Positions 1-8,535 of a stretch of 64,000 nt of DNA are shown in pieces. Each line of letters starts with the position of its first letter. The stretch's first letter is position 1. Below the pieces are notes generated by a model. The model had not been told where the DNA came from. It ran no database searches and saw only the letters and a list, made by a program, of their open reading frames with translations. The stretch is from positions 248,001 to 312,000 of the forward strand of contig NZ_JAQBNR010000021.1 of NCBI RefSeq assembly GCF_028288465.1. Direction: 5' to 3'. A program made the translations under genes and the position numbers. This stretch comes from Ferruginibacter sp. GTDB taxonomy: Bacteria; Bacteroidota; Bacteroidia; Chitinophagales; Chitinophagaceae.

Positions 1-678
1 ACCTGCTTTTACAACAGTAACATTACCCTTATCATCTGTAAATTCCTGGTCTTTATCGGTTGGCATTTGCAATGCGTGGGCTACCCTTATACCTAGCAAG
101 CCATCCTTTGCATCTGTAAAAAGCACATCAGTATTGGCCTTCAAAGTAGTTACCCTGTTAATAATGCGCTGGGTAGCTGTGCCCATAATTTCGAAGCGGG
201 TTGTTTCTTCCAGTAACACATCATTCTGCTGATTTACCCAGTTGGCATGGTAAGATAAAATTCCTTTTGCACCGCTGGTTGTCTCAATAATACGGTCGGT
301 TTTTATCCAGCCGTAGGCGTGTTTTTTTTCAGCGGGAATGGCGAAAGAATTGTTCCAGAAATCAAGGCCGTTCACGTTTTCAAAAGTCAGCCACAAACCG
401 ATATGATGCGGATGATCATTCGGTTCGCCAGGTTGCCTGTTTAATGGAAAGCCCCTGGTAACAATGGTTCCATTTGCAGCATGTATATCAAACAATACCG
501 GCTTTTCCAATGTATCGGGATATAAGAAACTGGCAAATATTTTATCATCTGCATAAATAGTCACTTTTTTTTCCGACGCAGACCTTGTTACTTTTATCTC
601 CGCATTTTTTTGGGCAACTGCTGTAAAAGCAATGCAGCACTGCAGACTAAGGAGTGCATATTTTACAATCGTATTCAT
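1..678 (-). CDS. DUF6807 (PmoA-family) exported protein, 3' part cut off by the window edge
   Basis: The minus strand is open from an ATG at 678 down to base 1 (226 codons, no stop), so the gene runs out of the window. The N-terminus is a signal peptide (MNTIVKYALLSLQCCIAFTA followed by VAQ). Around residues 79-87 there is a His-rich stretch DHPHHIGLW followed by GLDFW, which is typical of the DUF6807 family, often named PmoA-like although no methane oxidation role follows from that. The family is common in Bacteroidota carbohydrate loci and its function is not firmly established. The gene begins 14 bases after the stop of the GH13 gene and is probably co-transcribed with it. Family assignment is fairly sure, function unknown. 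Confidence 0.82.
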   Translation of the reverse strand, partial: MNTIVKYALLSLQCCIAFTAVAQKNAEIKVTRSASEKKVTIYADDKIFASFLYPDTLEKPVLFDIHAANGTIVTRGFPLNRQPGEPNDHPHHIGLWLTFENVNGLDFWNNSFAIPAEKKHAYGWIKTDRIIETTSGAKGILSYHANWVNQQNDVLLEETTRFEIMGTATQRIINRVTTLKANTDVLFTDAKDGLLGIRVAHALQMPTDKDQEFTDDKGNVTVVKAG

Positions 679-692
679 ATAATTTTAGGCAA

Positions 693-1970
693 TTATTTTT
701 CGTATACAAGATATTCCCATGGTTTCATTTCAACAATTTTTAAACCACTAAAATTGTCTTCTTTTTTAGTAAACACGTTGGTAAACCTGCCGGCAAGATG
801 TTCATCCAGTATGCTGCAACTCAGTGCTTCATTGCTGAAATTTAACAGTACCAGCACTTCATGCCCGCCATTCCTCCGCAGGTAAGCCATTACTTTGTCT
901 GCATTATTTACTGAAAGATTAAAGGTTGTTACAGCAGCGTCTCCGGCCCGCAAAGCAGGGTTGGTTTTATGCAGGCTGAGCAATTTTTTATAAAAATCAT
1001 GCAGTTTATTTTCGCCAGTCCAATTGATTTCATCCTTGTCAAAAAATTGCAACCGCTTATGATTAGGCAATTCTTGTCCGCTATAGATTAAAGGCATGCC
1101 GTTTCTTGTAAAACTAAATACAGCAAGGGCTTTGGCGGCATCGCCGTATTTTTCGTACTCGGTACCATTCCAGGTATTTTCATCGTGGTTGCTGGTAAAC
1201 CAAAGCGGTATAGCATCCGGACCGCCATTGGTATCATAGCGATGTACTACTTCGTCCAGCAAATATTTGTTTTGACCGTGTTTATAAAATTCTTCTGTTT
1301 TGTGCATCCATGTCCAGGTATAGCAGGCATCAAAAGCCTGGTAGTAATCTTCATGATCCAACGGATCACTTTCAGCCAGCCAAAAAAGTGTTTTTGTTTT
1401 TTCAAGTTCTTCTCTTGCTTCAAGCCAAAAATCAAGCTGTACCCAAAACGCGAGATCGCATCGGTATCCGTCAATGTCACATTCCTTTACCCAAAAAACC
1501 ATGGCATCGATCATCGCTTTTCTTAGCGCAGGATTTTGGTAATTCAATTCGATGATATCATCCATGCCGCTGGCTATTTTAAAATCGCCATTGTCTTCTC
1601 TTTTAAAATAATCGGGATTGGTAACTGTCCATACATGATCCCAACCGGTATGATTGGCCACCCAATCGATGATGACTTTAAAACCCATGCTGTGCGCCAA
1701 TTTTACCAGTGCCTTAAAATCATCCATTGTTCCGAATTCGGGATTGATGGCAGTATAATCACTGCATGCATACGGGCTGCCTAAACTGCCTTTTTTATTT
1801 TGCTGTGCAATGGGCGTAACGGGCATAAACCAAAGCGTGGAAACGCCCATATCCTGCAGCCTTGGCAACTCTTTCGCAAAAGCATTAAAAGTTCCTTCAG
1901 GTGTGTATTGACGGGTATTTACTTCATATACATCTGTATTATTAATCCAGGCTGCCTTTTTAAAATTCAT
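693..1970 (-). CDS. GH13 alpha-amylase family glycosidase, cytoplasmic
   Basis: This 425-residue protein has no signal peptide and should be cytoplasmic. It shows the four conserved GH13 regions in order: DWVANH (about 102-107), GYRCD with the likely nucleophile D172, WLAESD with the likely acid/base E200, and SNHDEN with N261-H262-D263. A (beta/alpha)8 barrel is followed by a short C-terminal beta domain with LLNFSNEAL. The family hydrolyses or transfers alpha-glucosidic bonds in starch, glycogen or maltooligosaccharides; the exact specificity cannot be read from the sequence. It ends 14 bases before the DUF6807 gene, so the two likely form an operon with this gene first. The assignment to GH13 is secure, the substrate is inferred. 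Confidence 0.92.
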   Translation of the reverse strand: MNFKKAAWINNTDVYEVNTRQYTPEGTFNAFAKELPRLQDMGVSTLWFMPVTPIAQQNKKGSLGSPYACSDYTAINPEFGTMDDFKALVKLAHSMGFKVIIDWVANHTGWDHVWTVTNPDYFKREDNGDFKIASGMDDIIELNYQNPALRKAMIDAMVFWVKECDIDGYRCDLAFWVQLDFWLEAREELEKTKTLFWLAESDPLDHEDYYQAFDACYTWTWMHKTEEFYKHGQNKYLLDEVVHRYDTNGGPDAIPLWFTSNHDENTWNGTEYEKYGDAAKALAVFSFTRNGMPLIYSGQELPNHKRLQFFDKDEINWTGENKLHDFYKKLLSLHKTNPALRAGDAAVTTFNLSVNNADKVMAYLRRNGGHEVLVLLNFSNEALSCSILDEHLAGRFTNVFTKKEDNFSGLKIVEMKPWEYLVYEK

Positions 1971-2215
1971 AGCGTTTGTTTGTTTTGCGTATTATATCGT
2001 GTTGTGAATACCGGTAAAAAAAATAAAAAAATCCTGGCAGGCAATTTAATCAAATGTAAGACAGAATAGTGAGTATACCTTGCCTGATGCTGAAGGGTAA
2101 TTGTACAATGCAGTCACTTTACTTTTTTATCCGGATAAAAATAACTGTCAATAAAAATGATACATACAAGCCCTTGTTTAAAGCTTCACCTACTTTTTAA
2201 AAACCAGTAAACCTG

Positions 2216-2223
2216 TACCTTTG
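2216..2223 (+). promoter_or_regulatory. -7 promoter box of ispH
   Basis: TACCTTTG matches the Bacteroidota -7 consensus TAnnTTTG exactly. It ends only five bases before the ATG at 2229, so transcription would start at or just after that codon. Either the mRNA is leaderless or translation starts at the next Met codon (2310). Confidence 0.5.
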
Positions 2224-2228
2224 CATCA

Positions 2229-3455
2229 ATGAAACAGTTTAACGTCCCCATTATTTACCGAAGCCCTTTAATTGCGGCCATAAAAAATAAACGCAAGCTG
2301 CAGGATAAAATGAAAAAAGATTTTAGTCCTTCGCTGCTCGATTTTGGCAACCTGCGTATTTACCTGGCACGCCATTTTGGCTTTTGCTATGGTGTAGAAA
2401 ATGCCATTGACATTGCTTTCAGAACCATTGACGAAAACCCCGGTAAACGCATTTTTTTATTGAGTGAAATGATACATAATCCGCAGGTAAATGAAGATCT
2501 GTTAAAAAGGGGTGTTCAATTTTTACAGGATACACACGGCAAACAGGTAATTCCATTTGAGAGTATTACAAAAGATGATGTAGTAATTATACCGGCTTTT
2601 GGTACAACGCTCGCCATTGAAGAACAATTAACGGCCATCGGCATACCGGTTGAAAAATACAATACCACCTGCCCTTTTGTAGAAAAAGTATGGAACAGAA
2701 GTGAACAAATTGCGCTGAAACAATACAGTGTAGTGGTACATGGAAAACCAACGCACGAAGAAACACGGGCCACCTTTTCGCATGCGGCTGCTAATACTCC
2801 TACTGTTGTTGTGAACGACATGCAGGAGGCGATTGAGCTGAGCAAGTACATTACAGGGCAAAAAGAAGCAGCGCAATTTTATACAGAATTTGCCGGCCGG
2901 TTTTCGGCAGGGTTTGATATCAGGAGAGATTTACAACGTTTTGGCGTAGTAAATCAGACCACTATGCTGGCGAGTGATACACAGACCATTTCTGATTTTC
3001 TGAGACAAGTAATGATAGAAAAATATCAGCTGACAGCAGATACGATAGATACGCATTTTGCGGATACAAGAGATACGCTATGTTATGCAACCAATGACAA
3101 TCAAACTGCGGTGTATGGTCTTTTGCAAACAACCGCCGATCTTGCCATTGTAGTAGGCGGTTACAATAGCAGCAACACCTCTCACCTGGTTGAGTTATGT
3201 GAAGAAAAATTACCGACTTATTTCATCAGCAGCGAGGAAAATATTATTTCAGCCGAAACTATCTCACATTACAATTTCCATAGCAGACAACAAATTACTA
3301 CCGAAGGTTATCTTCCTGAAAATCGTCCTGTTACAATTTTATTAACAAGTGGCGCCAGTTGTCCCGATGCTATGGTGGAAGGCGTAATTAACAGATTGGT
3401 TTCCCTAATCTCTGCCGCTGGCGATATTCAACAGGTAATTGGGCAATTTGTTTAA
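2229..3455 (+). CDS. ispH: 4-hydroxy-3-methylbut-2-enyl diphosphate reductase
   Basis: IspH carries out the last step of the MEP isoprenoid pathway, reducing HMBPP to IPP and DMAPP with an iron-sulfur cluster in the cytosol. The three cluster cysteines are visible: C53 in GFCYG, C148 in TTCPF and C285 in TLCYAT. The protein (408 residues) is longer than the E. coli enzyme (about 316) because of an N-terminal extension and an insert; as I recall this long form is usual in this bacterial group. The chosen ATG (2229) lies right behind a promoter box. M28 at 2310 is the alternative start and would give 381 residues with all cysteines kept. The gene appears to be monocistronic. Confidence 0.95.
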   Translation: MKQFNVPIIYRSPLIAAIKNKRKLQDKMKKDFSPSLLDFGNLRIYLARHFGFCYGVENAIDIAFRTIDENPGKRIFLLSEMIHNPQVNEDLLKRGVQFLQDTHGKQVIPFESITKDDVVIIPAFGTTLAIEEQLTAIGIPVEKYNTTCPFVEKVWNRSEQIALKQYSVVVHGKPTHEETRATFSHAAANTPTVVVNDMQEAIELSKYITGQKEAAQFYTEFAGRFSAGFDIRRDLQRFGVVNQTTMLASDTQTISDFLRQVMIEKYQLTADTIDTHFADTRDTLCYATNDNQTAVYGLLQTTADLAIVVGGYNSSNTSHLVELCEEKLPTYFISSEENIISAETISHYNFHSRQQITTEGYLPENRPVTILLTSGASCPDAMVEGVINRLVSLISAAGDIQQVIGQFV

Positions 3456-3614
3456 ATTTAATTTCGCTAATTTCCTTCTTCCCTTACTGCCAAATGAATA
3501 CTAATTGTCTCTTTCCTGGTTCGATAGCTTTTCATTAACACCATGTAAAAATAATCTTAAAATAATGGCAGCAATTTTGTTGCATAAACAGTATCAAACC
3601 TAAAAAAAACTTTT

Positions 3615-4199
3615 ATGAAAAAGATTATGATTATCTGTGCACTATTTGTGACATCAACTTCTTTTGCCCAAAAATTTGAATTAGGAGCAAAGGCTGGTGT
3701 TAACATCAGTAATTTCACAGGCCACAGCAGTTGGCAAAATGCCAAAACTAATACACTGGTTGGTTTTCACGCCGGTGGTTTTGTAAGCTTTTTTCTCGGC
3801 GACGTGTTTGCCATTCAACCGGAAGTATTGTTTTCTTCGCAGGGCGCCAAGTACCAGGATGCAACACACGATGAAAACCTGAAAATCAATTACATCAACG
3901 TTCCCGTGATGCTGAAGTTCAGAACAGCAGGTGGATTTTATGTTGAGGCGGGGCCGCAGCTTGGCTTTAAAATAAGTGAATCAAGCACCAGCATTGACAG
4001 CCTTGGAAAAAGTACCGATTTATCAGTTGCCGGAGGTCTGGGGTTTCATAGCAAGATGGGTTTAGGTATCGGCGCACGTTATACGGAAGGCCTTTCTAAA
4101 GTAGGAAATTTTAAGCCCAGCAATGGCATTAATCCTGATTTTAAGAATGGCGTAATACAGATCAGTTTGTTTTATACCCTGTTTAACAACAGAAAATAA
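3615..4199 (+). CDS. Small outer-membrane beta-barrel protein (PorT/porin-like family)
   Basis: This 194-residue protein starts with a clear signal peptide ending in SFAQ. It continues with alternating hydrophobic strands and glycine-rich turns (ELGAKAGVNISNF, then GFHAGGFVSF and further strands such as GVIQISLFYTLF). The repeating pattern of about eight amphipathic strands is that of small OmpA-like or PorT-like outer-membrane barrels, which are plentiful in Bacteroidota. The function is unknown; such proteins may be structural or adhesion-related. It is convergent with the DUF6799 gene and separated from it by a strong shared hairpin terminator, so it is likely transcribed alone. Confidence 0.85.
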   Translation: MKKIMIICALFVTSTSFAQKFELGAKAGVNISNFTGHSSWQNAKTNTLVGFHAGGFVSFFLGDVFAIQPEVLFSSQGAKYQDATHDENLKINYINVPVMLKFRTAGGFYVEAGPQLGFKISESSTSIDSLGKSTDLSVAGGLGFHSKMGLGIGARYTEGLSKVGNFKPSNGINPDFKNGVIQISLFYTLFNNRK

Positions 4200-4225
4200 T
4201 TGTCAGTTTCTCCCTCAAAAAAAAA

Positions 4226-4256
4226 AGAAAAAGCCACCGTAGAGGTGGCTTTTTCT
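4226..4256. terminator. Bidirectional intrinsic terminator
   Basis: Perfect 13-bp arms AGAAAAAGCCACC and GGTGGCTTTTTCT enclose a five-base loop. The A-tract and T-tract at the ends let it act for both the porin-like gene (+) and the DUF6799 gene (-). Confidence 0.85.
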
Positions 4257-4270
4257 AAGTAACAGATTTA

Positions 4271-4609
4271 TTATTTTTGAGGAGCTGAACTATCCTCTTT
4301 TTTTAATAACTTACCTTCCATATCAATTTTTTCTCCTTCCTGCAGTTTCAGTGTTGTGCCGTCTGAACTCTTTACAGTACCGTCAGTTTTAATAACTGTT
4401 CCATTTGGTAAAGTTAAGTCGTTACCAAGAGCAGAAGTTGCACCACCCTTAACTACCAATACTTTACCATCTTTCAATGTTACGAAATCTTTCCCCTGGT
4501 GGGTCGTCATTTTATCTGACGGAGTTTTGGTTGTAGCTGAACTATCCTGAGCTACGGCAGCAGTTGTGCATGCACCAACTATTGCGAATACCATAATTAA
4601 TTTTTTCAT
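4271..4609 (-). CDS. DUF6799 domain exported protein
   Basis: The 112-residue protein has a signal peptide (MKKLIMVFAIVGACTTAAVAQ). It is followed by a Ser/Thr-rich linker and a beta-rich domain built from short repeats of the form DGK-L-V-K-G and NGT-V-K-DGT-V-K. This Asp-Gly-rich repeat pattern is what I recall for DUF6799. The role is not known; it is presumably periplasmic. Nothing around it suggests a partner; its 3' end faces the porin-like gene across a terminator. Confidence 0.75.
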   Translation of the reverse strand: MKKLIMVFAIVGACTTAAVAQDSSATTKTPSDKMTTHQGKDFVTLKDGKVLVVKGGATSALGNDLTLPNGTVIKTDGTVKSSDGTTLKLQEGEKIDMEGKLLKKEDSSAPQK

Positions 4610-4940
4610 GTTTTTGTTTTTTGTTATTGTAAGAATTGCTTAGCCTTAAACCAATACCTTGCCAAAAACAAAATTGTGCGTAACTAGCAAAGCTCCATTT
4701 TTAGCACATTCACTGAGTGTAGGCTTTTGTTGTAGAAACATTTACTCAAGTATTAGATATATAGCTGTCAGTCAAAATTCCTTTAAAACAACTTTAACAA
4801 ATTTTCAACCAATAGCCTCTGAGGGACTATTTGTTCAAGTCCTGTATGAGCTTGCAGTGCTTATATACAATATAAGGGAAGGGGAGTTTTGTAAATCAAT
4901 TCATGGAACAGTGATGCTGCTTTTTGCATCTGTAAAAATA
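4610..4940. other. Intergenic region without recognisable gene
   Basis: This 331-base stretch lies between the start of the DUF6799 gene and the stop of the TrmH-like gene, both on the minus strand. An open frame on the plus strand crosses it but has no family resemblance and runs antisense into the TrmH gene. I see no tRNA, repeat or clear hairpin. Confidence 0.5.
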
Positions 4941-5528
4941 TTAGTCCCCGATAAAACCCCAGGACTCACGCAAAGCAATCAGTTCCTCCCTTTGCAGTTT
5001 AGCTGCATCATAATGCCCGGCGTTATTTTTTTGCCTGAAAGCTTCGTATAAAGAAACCGCACAGGCTACGGAAATATTGAGCGATTTAATGATACCCACC
5101 TGAGGTATAATAAAGTTGCCATCGGCCATCGCTATGATTTCTTCGCTAACACCGCTGTGCTCATTGCCAAACACCAATGCAACAGATTCTGTTAAATTCA
5201 ATTCGTGTAAACTAACAGCATCAGCACTTAAATGAGTGGTGTATATTTTTGAATATTTTAAACGCAATGCAGCAAAACATTTATTCGCATCTGTGAACTG
5301 GTGAACGGTTAACCACTTAGCGGCACTGGATGAACTCTTTTCCCCCCACTTCCTGTGCGGGGGAATTTTATTATTAAGTATATAAATATCCTGGATGCCA
5401 ACAGCATCGCAGGTCCGCATCACAGCAGAGATATTGTGCGGATCAAAAACATTTTCAAGCACCACAGTTAAATCGGGTTGCCTTTTATCTAGTACAAAAT
5501 TGAGCCGGTCAGTACGTTCAGGAGTCAT
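4941..5528 (-). CDS. trmH: SpoU/TrmH-family RNA 2'-O-methyltransferase, tRNA Gm18-type
   Basis: From the ATG at 5528 the protein is 195 residues, the usual length of TrmH. A longer frame upstream starts with sequence unlike the family and was not used. The three SPOUT motifs are present: ENVFDPHN through R38 (motif 1), FGNEHSG at 120-126 (motif 2) and IPQVGIIKSLNISVA at 141-155 (motif 3), which forms the trefoil knot that binds S-adenosylmethionine. The family methylates the 2'-O of G18 in tRNA. Target assignment rests on similarity only; another RNA position is possible. It is divergent from the PH-domain gene and probably monocistronic. Confidence 0.85.
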   Translation of the reverse strand: MTPERTDRLNFVLDKRQPDLTVVLENVFDPHNISAVMRTCDAVGIQDIYILNNKIPPHRKWGEKSSSSAAKWLTVHQFTDANKCFAALRLKYSKIYTTHLSADAVSLHELNLTESVALVFGNEHSGVSEEIIAMADGNFIIPQVGIIKSLNISVACAVSLYEAFRQKNNAGHYDAAKLQREELIALRESWGFIGD

Positions 5529-5662
5529 AGTACATTTTAATAAAAATAAACATCGAAAATAAGCATTCTGCAAATACCAAAAAGCCATTCCCCTTTGAAA
5601 TAAAAATGCTGATGAACAAATCATTCTTTAATTTTAAGAACAAGTATTAACTACACAAACAC

Positions 5663-6280
5663 ATGAGAACGGCATTAAAAAAAGATGAAAAAATATTGCT
5701 GATAACCCGGCAGCACTGGATAAAAATGGTGTTGCCCATTTTTGTATGGCTTCTGATTGCCGTATTAGCCATCTGGCTGATTGACACCACGGGGCTGATT
5801 ATAACACTTGTTGCAGCGCTTTATCCAATGTATGAGTACCTTACGTGGAAAAGCAATTTATGGTGTGTCACCAATTTACGAGTGGTAGATGAAAGCGGTT
5901 TTTTTAGCCGTTATTCAAAAGAAAGTCCGCTGGATAAAATAAACAATGTTGAATATGATCAAAGCATATGGGGCAGGTTGTTTGGCTATGGCAACGTGGA
6001 CATACAAACTGCCGCGGAATTAGGTGAAACAACTTATGAGCTGATTCAGGAACCGAAACTGTTAAAAGATACCATTACGCATGCCCAGGAAGAATATAAA
6101 AAATCGGGTATTATGAGCCAGGCGGCGTTGCTTGCTAAAGCCATTACAGATTCAACCGCCACGGTAAAACCTTCCCAACAAATGATAGCAGATGAGCTTA
6201 TCAAATTATTTGACTTGTTACAAAAAGGAGCTATTACCCAGGATGAATATCTGCACCAAAAAAACAGGTTGATGAGATAG
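5663..6280 (+). CDS. PH-like (bPH2) membrane protein with C-terminal SHOCT domain
   Basis: The 205-residue protein begins with a short cytosolic segment, then two closely spaced membrane helices (about residues 23-60). These are followed by a bacterial PH-like domain with the hallmark LRVVDESGFFSR and DKINNV strands and GYGNVDIQT. The C-terminus (about 175-203) is a SHOCT motif, DELIKLFDLLQKGAITQDEY, a short helical module common at the ends of bacterial membrane proteins. The biological role is unknown; relatives are often called YdbS/YdbT-like. The start is the first ATG after a 134-base divergent spacer shared with trmH. Confidence 0.85.
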   Translation: MRTALKKDEKILLITRQHWIKMVLPIFVWLLIAVLAIWLIDTTGLIITLVAALYPMYEYLTWKSNLWCVTNLRVVDESGFFSRYSKESPLDKINNVEYDQSIWGRLFGYGNVDIQTAAELGETTYELIQEPKLLKDTITHAQEEYKKSGIMSQAALLAKAITDSTATVKPSQQMIADELIKLFDLLQKGAITQDEYLHQKNRLMR

Positions 6281-6605
6281 TGGTTCACGCACCAATAGCT
6301 CATGTGTCCAGTTAAATACTTAGTTTAGATTATCATGATAAATTAGTGACAATGATTATAACCGCTTCTACCGCTACAAATCTCCTTTCGCTTTTTCGTA
6401 CATCAAAAAGGGCAATGTGCAGGAAAGCTTGACCATAATAAATAGCAGCATTGTAAATTTTATAACAAAATTTTCTTCCAGTTTTTCCAGCATAATTTTT
6501 TATAACCTTTAATATTATCTATTAACAAATTCAATGAATCAAATTTTGAATGCATACTAATACCGGTGATGAGGACAGAACTGCAGCTTGTCATCGGAAT
6601 ATCCT
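6281..6605. other. Convergent intergenic region, no gene seen
   Basis: This 325-base AT-rich spacer lies between the 3' ends of the PH-domain gene and the T9SS cargo gene. Near 6563-6599 an imperfect hairpin (CCGGTGATGA with TCATCGG) may serve as terminator for the minus-strand gene. No open frame with family features is present. Confidence 0.4.
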
Positions 6606-7766
6606 TTATTGAACTACAATCCTCTTAACCTGTATATTATTGTCTGGACTGGTGATCCCCAGATGATAGATACCTTTCGGAAATTTCCTCTCCAGATCGA
6701 TTATTTGTGAAAGGCTGTTAGTATTTACTGAAATCCTGCTGGTATACAATACCTGGCCGGTGATGTCGATAAGTTTAACCTGGTAAACGCCGGCAGGTTG
6801 GTTTGCCAATTGCAGATTGATTTTATTAGCTGTTACCGGATTAGGATACACCGTAAAAGACATGTCATTTTGCAGCATATTTACTTTCATTACAGAAGTA
6901 TACTGAACGTCGCTACCGTCCGTACCAATACTTTTAATACGATAAAAAGATGTATTGCCCGAAGGGGTTTGATCTGCCCAGCTATAGCTGCCGGTAAGGC
7001 TATTTTTGCCTGCTGCAAGGGTGGTATTTACAACTGAAAAATCTTTTCCATTCAACGATCTCTCCACTTCGTATTTAGATATGTTGATTTCATTTTCCAC
7101 ATTCCATTTCAAAAGAACGCTGGCTGCCTGCCTGAGGGCCTTAACATCCGTAAAGGTTACGGGCAAGGGAGACGGTGCAGCTGCGGGTTTAAATACAATT
7201 TTAAACCGGTTGGTTGCGGCAGAAGCAGCGTCAGCATTCACCGCAAAATTTACTTTTATAGTAGTGGCAAGTCCCAAAGCCGTACTGGTGTTCAGATAAG
7301 CGTCTAGAAGGTATGCCTGGAGGCCAATATTGGTAATGAAGTTGGTAATGAGTTCCAGATGGTAACTGCGCTGGGTTGTTTTCCAGAGTTTAATAAATAA
7401 AGTGTCATTGGCTTTTATGATCGGCCTTCTCTCAAGTACAAGCGTTTTTCCATACCGGGTCAGACCCACATTTTCAGAGGGATTGGTTAACTTAAGTGCA
7501 TCCTCTTTTGTAACACTATCGTGATAAGCGTCGTTGTATTGTGCATAAAAACCGTCTGCCAGAATCAGTGAATTATCCGGCTGTAAAAGGTAAAGGTTAG
7601 CGGCCAGCGATTCTGTAGTACCCAATGGCGAAAAGCATTTATTTCGTGCTGTTGATCTATTACCAGCAGTATTAATATCGTGTGTGCCGGCAAAAGTAAA
7701 CAGGGCACTCATTAAAAGACAGGTGACAAAAATGGAAAATTTTCCGGGTAAGGTAGCGGTTTTCAT
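6606..7766 (-). CDS. Secreted protein with fibronectin-like domain and T9SS type A sorting domain
   Basis: The 386-residue protein carries an N-terminal signal peptide (hydrophobic core about 10-26). A beta-rich middle part shows no recognised family. Residues near 225-295 form a fibronectin-III-like domain (YEVERSLNGKDF, FYRIKSIGTDG). The last 80 residues are a typical T9SS type A C-terminal domain: FTVYPNPV, then VKLIDITGQVLY, then GIYHLGI and the terminal KRIVVQ. Such proteins cross the inner membrane by Sec and the outer membrane by the type IX system and end up on the surface or secreted. No catalytic motif is seen, so adhesion or binding is only a guess. Confidence 0.88.
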   Translation of the reverse strand: MKTATLPGKFSIFVTCLLMSALFTFAGTHDINTAGNRSTARNKCFSPLGTTESLAANLYLLQPDNSLILADGFYAQYNDAYHDSVTKEDALKLTNPSENVGLTRYGKTLVLERRPIIKANDTLFIKLWKTTQRSYHLELITNFITNIGLQAYLLDAYLNTSTALGLATTIKVNFAVNADAASAATNRFKIVFKPAAAPSPLPVTFTDVKALRQAASVLLKWNVENEINISKYEVERSLNGKDFSVVNTTLAAGKNSLTGSYSWADQTPSGNTSFYRIKSIGTDGSDVQYTSVMKVNMLQNDMSFTVYPNPVTANKINLQLANQPAGVYQVKLIDITGQVLYTSRISVNTNSLSQIIDLERKFPKGIYHLGITSPDNNIQVKRIVVQ

Positions 7767-8044
7767 AAAATTGGATTTGGATATTTTTCATCAACATATA
7801 GCAAACAGGTCAAGGGCATTTTACAATATATCAACTGATAATTTATAACGGTGCCTGTTGGTATTTATTGTATTCCAAAGAAATTGCAATCTTTTTTTTT
7901 CAGGCGGAACTACCAGTATTACTATGGCTTTAGGTGGGTAACGGCTGGAAGAAGCCAGGAGGTAAAAGAAAAAATTAGAAATATTACTACAGTAAAGGAA
8001 AATCAAAAATCCTTCCCCCGGCAAGGACAATAGCATTCAAACAA
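7767..8044. other. Intergenic region, no supported gene
   Basis: The stretch between the T9SS cargo start and the terminator of the next gene contains only short frames on both strands that overlap each other and resemble nothing. The promoter of the minus-strand cargo gene must lie here, but I see no exact TAnnTTTG. Confidence 0.4.
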
Positions 8045-8100
8045 AAATCCCTGTGCCTCCATCCCGGAATTATTACAAATTCAGGATAGCCGCACAGGGA
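8045..8100 (-). terminator. Intrinsic terminator of the small exported protein gene
   Basis: Arms TCCCTGTGC (8048-8056) and GCACAGGGA (8092-8100) pair, with a second inner pairing around ATCC/GGAT and GAATT/AATTC. On the minus strand the stem is followed by TTTTTGTTTG. Confidence 0.65.
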
Positions 8101-8124
8101 CAATAGTTTACAGGGTAAGGGTTA

Positions 8125-8535
8125 TTACAATTTTGTTATATCACGTTCTGCAACTACCGTTCTTTCAACTGTGGTTGTATTAACAGCAAATGTTTTTACA
8201 AAAGTTGTTTTACCAATAACCAGTTTAAAATTCAATACCTGGTCTTCACCTCTTTTTTCAATTTTAAAAGTGCGTGGCTTTAAACCGGTGGTAAGCGGAG
8301 ATGAGAAGAATTCTCCCTCTTTTTTATCGGAAATTACAAAAAGAGGTTTTGCTTCCTGCTGGGATATCAGCGTCACTTCAAACAGAAGATACTTGTCGTC
8401 ATCACCCAGGTACTTTACTTTTAATGGTTCCAGTGCATTTACCGTATAAGATGCTTTTTGTGTTTGCGCATTAGTAATATTTGTAAATATTACGAGTGTT
8501 GCAAGAGCAACTGCGATGTTTTTTAACTTAGTCAT
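8125..8535 (-). CDS. Small exported protein of unknown function
   Basis: The start chosen is the ATG at 8535, giving 136 residues with a signal peptide (MTKLKNIAVALATLVIFTNI, cleavage near NAQ). The frame is open further upstream, but that extension would bury the signal peptide. The mature part is mostly beta-strand, with alternating charged and hydrophobic residues, and ends in a Val/Thr-rich segment. I recognise no domain. It is followed by a good terminator, supporting a real single-gene transcript. Confidence 0.65.
   Translation of the reverse strand: MTKLKNIAVALATLVIFTNITNAQTQKASYTVNALEPLKVKYLGDDDKYLLFEVTLISQQEAKPLFVISDKKEGEFFSSPLTTGLKPRTFKIEKRGEDQVLNFKLVIGKTTFVKTFAVNTTTVERTVVAERDITKL

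Noticed and set aside
3510..3530. GGTTCGATAG as T-arm of a tRNA
   Set aside because: No matching acceptor stem, anticodon arm or CCA-end context around it.
4659..5051. Plus-strand open frame of 130 codons
   Set aside because: It overlaps the 3' end of the trmH gene in antisense, has no domain and no ribosome site.
7821..8036. Overlapping short frames on both strands
   Set aside because: They overlap each other in opposite directions and neither has coding features.
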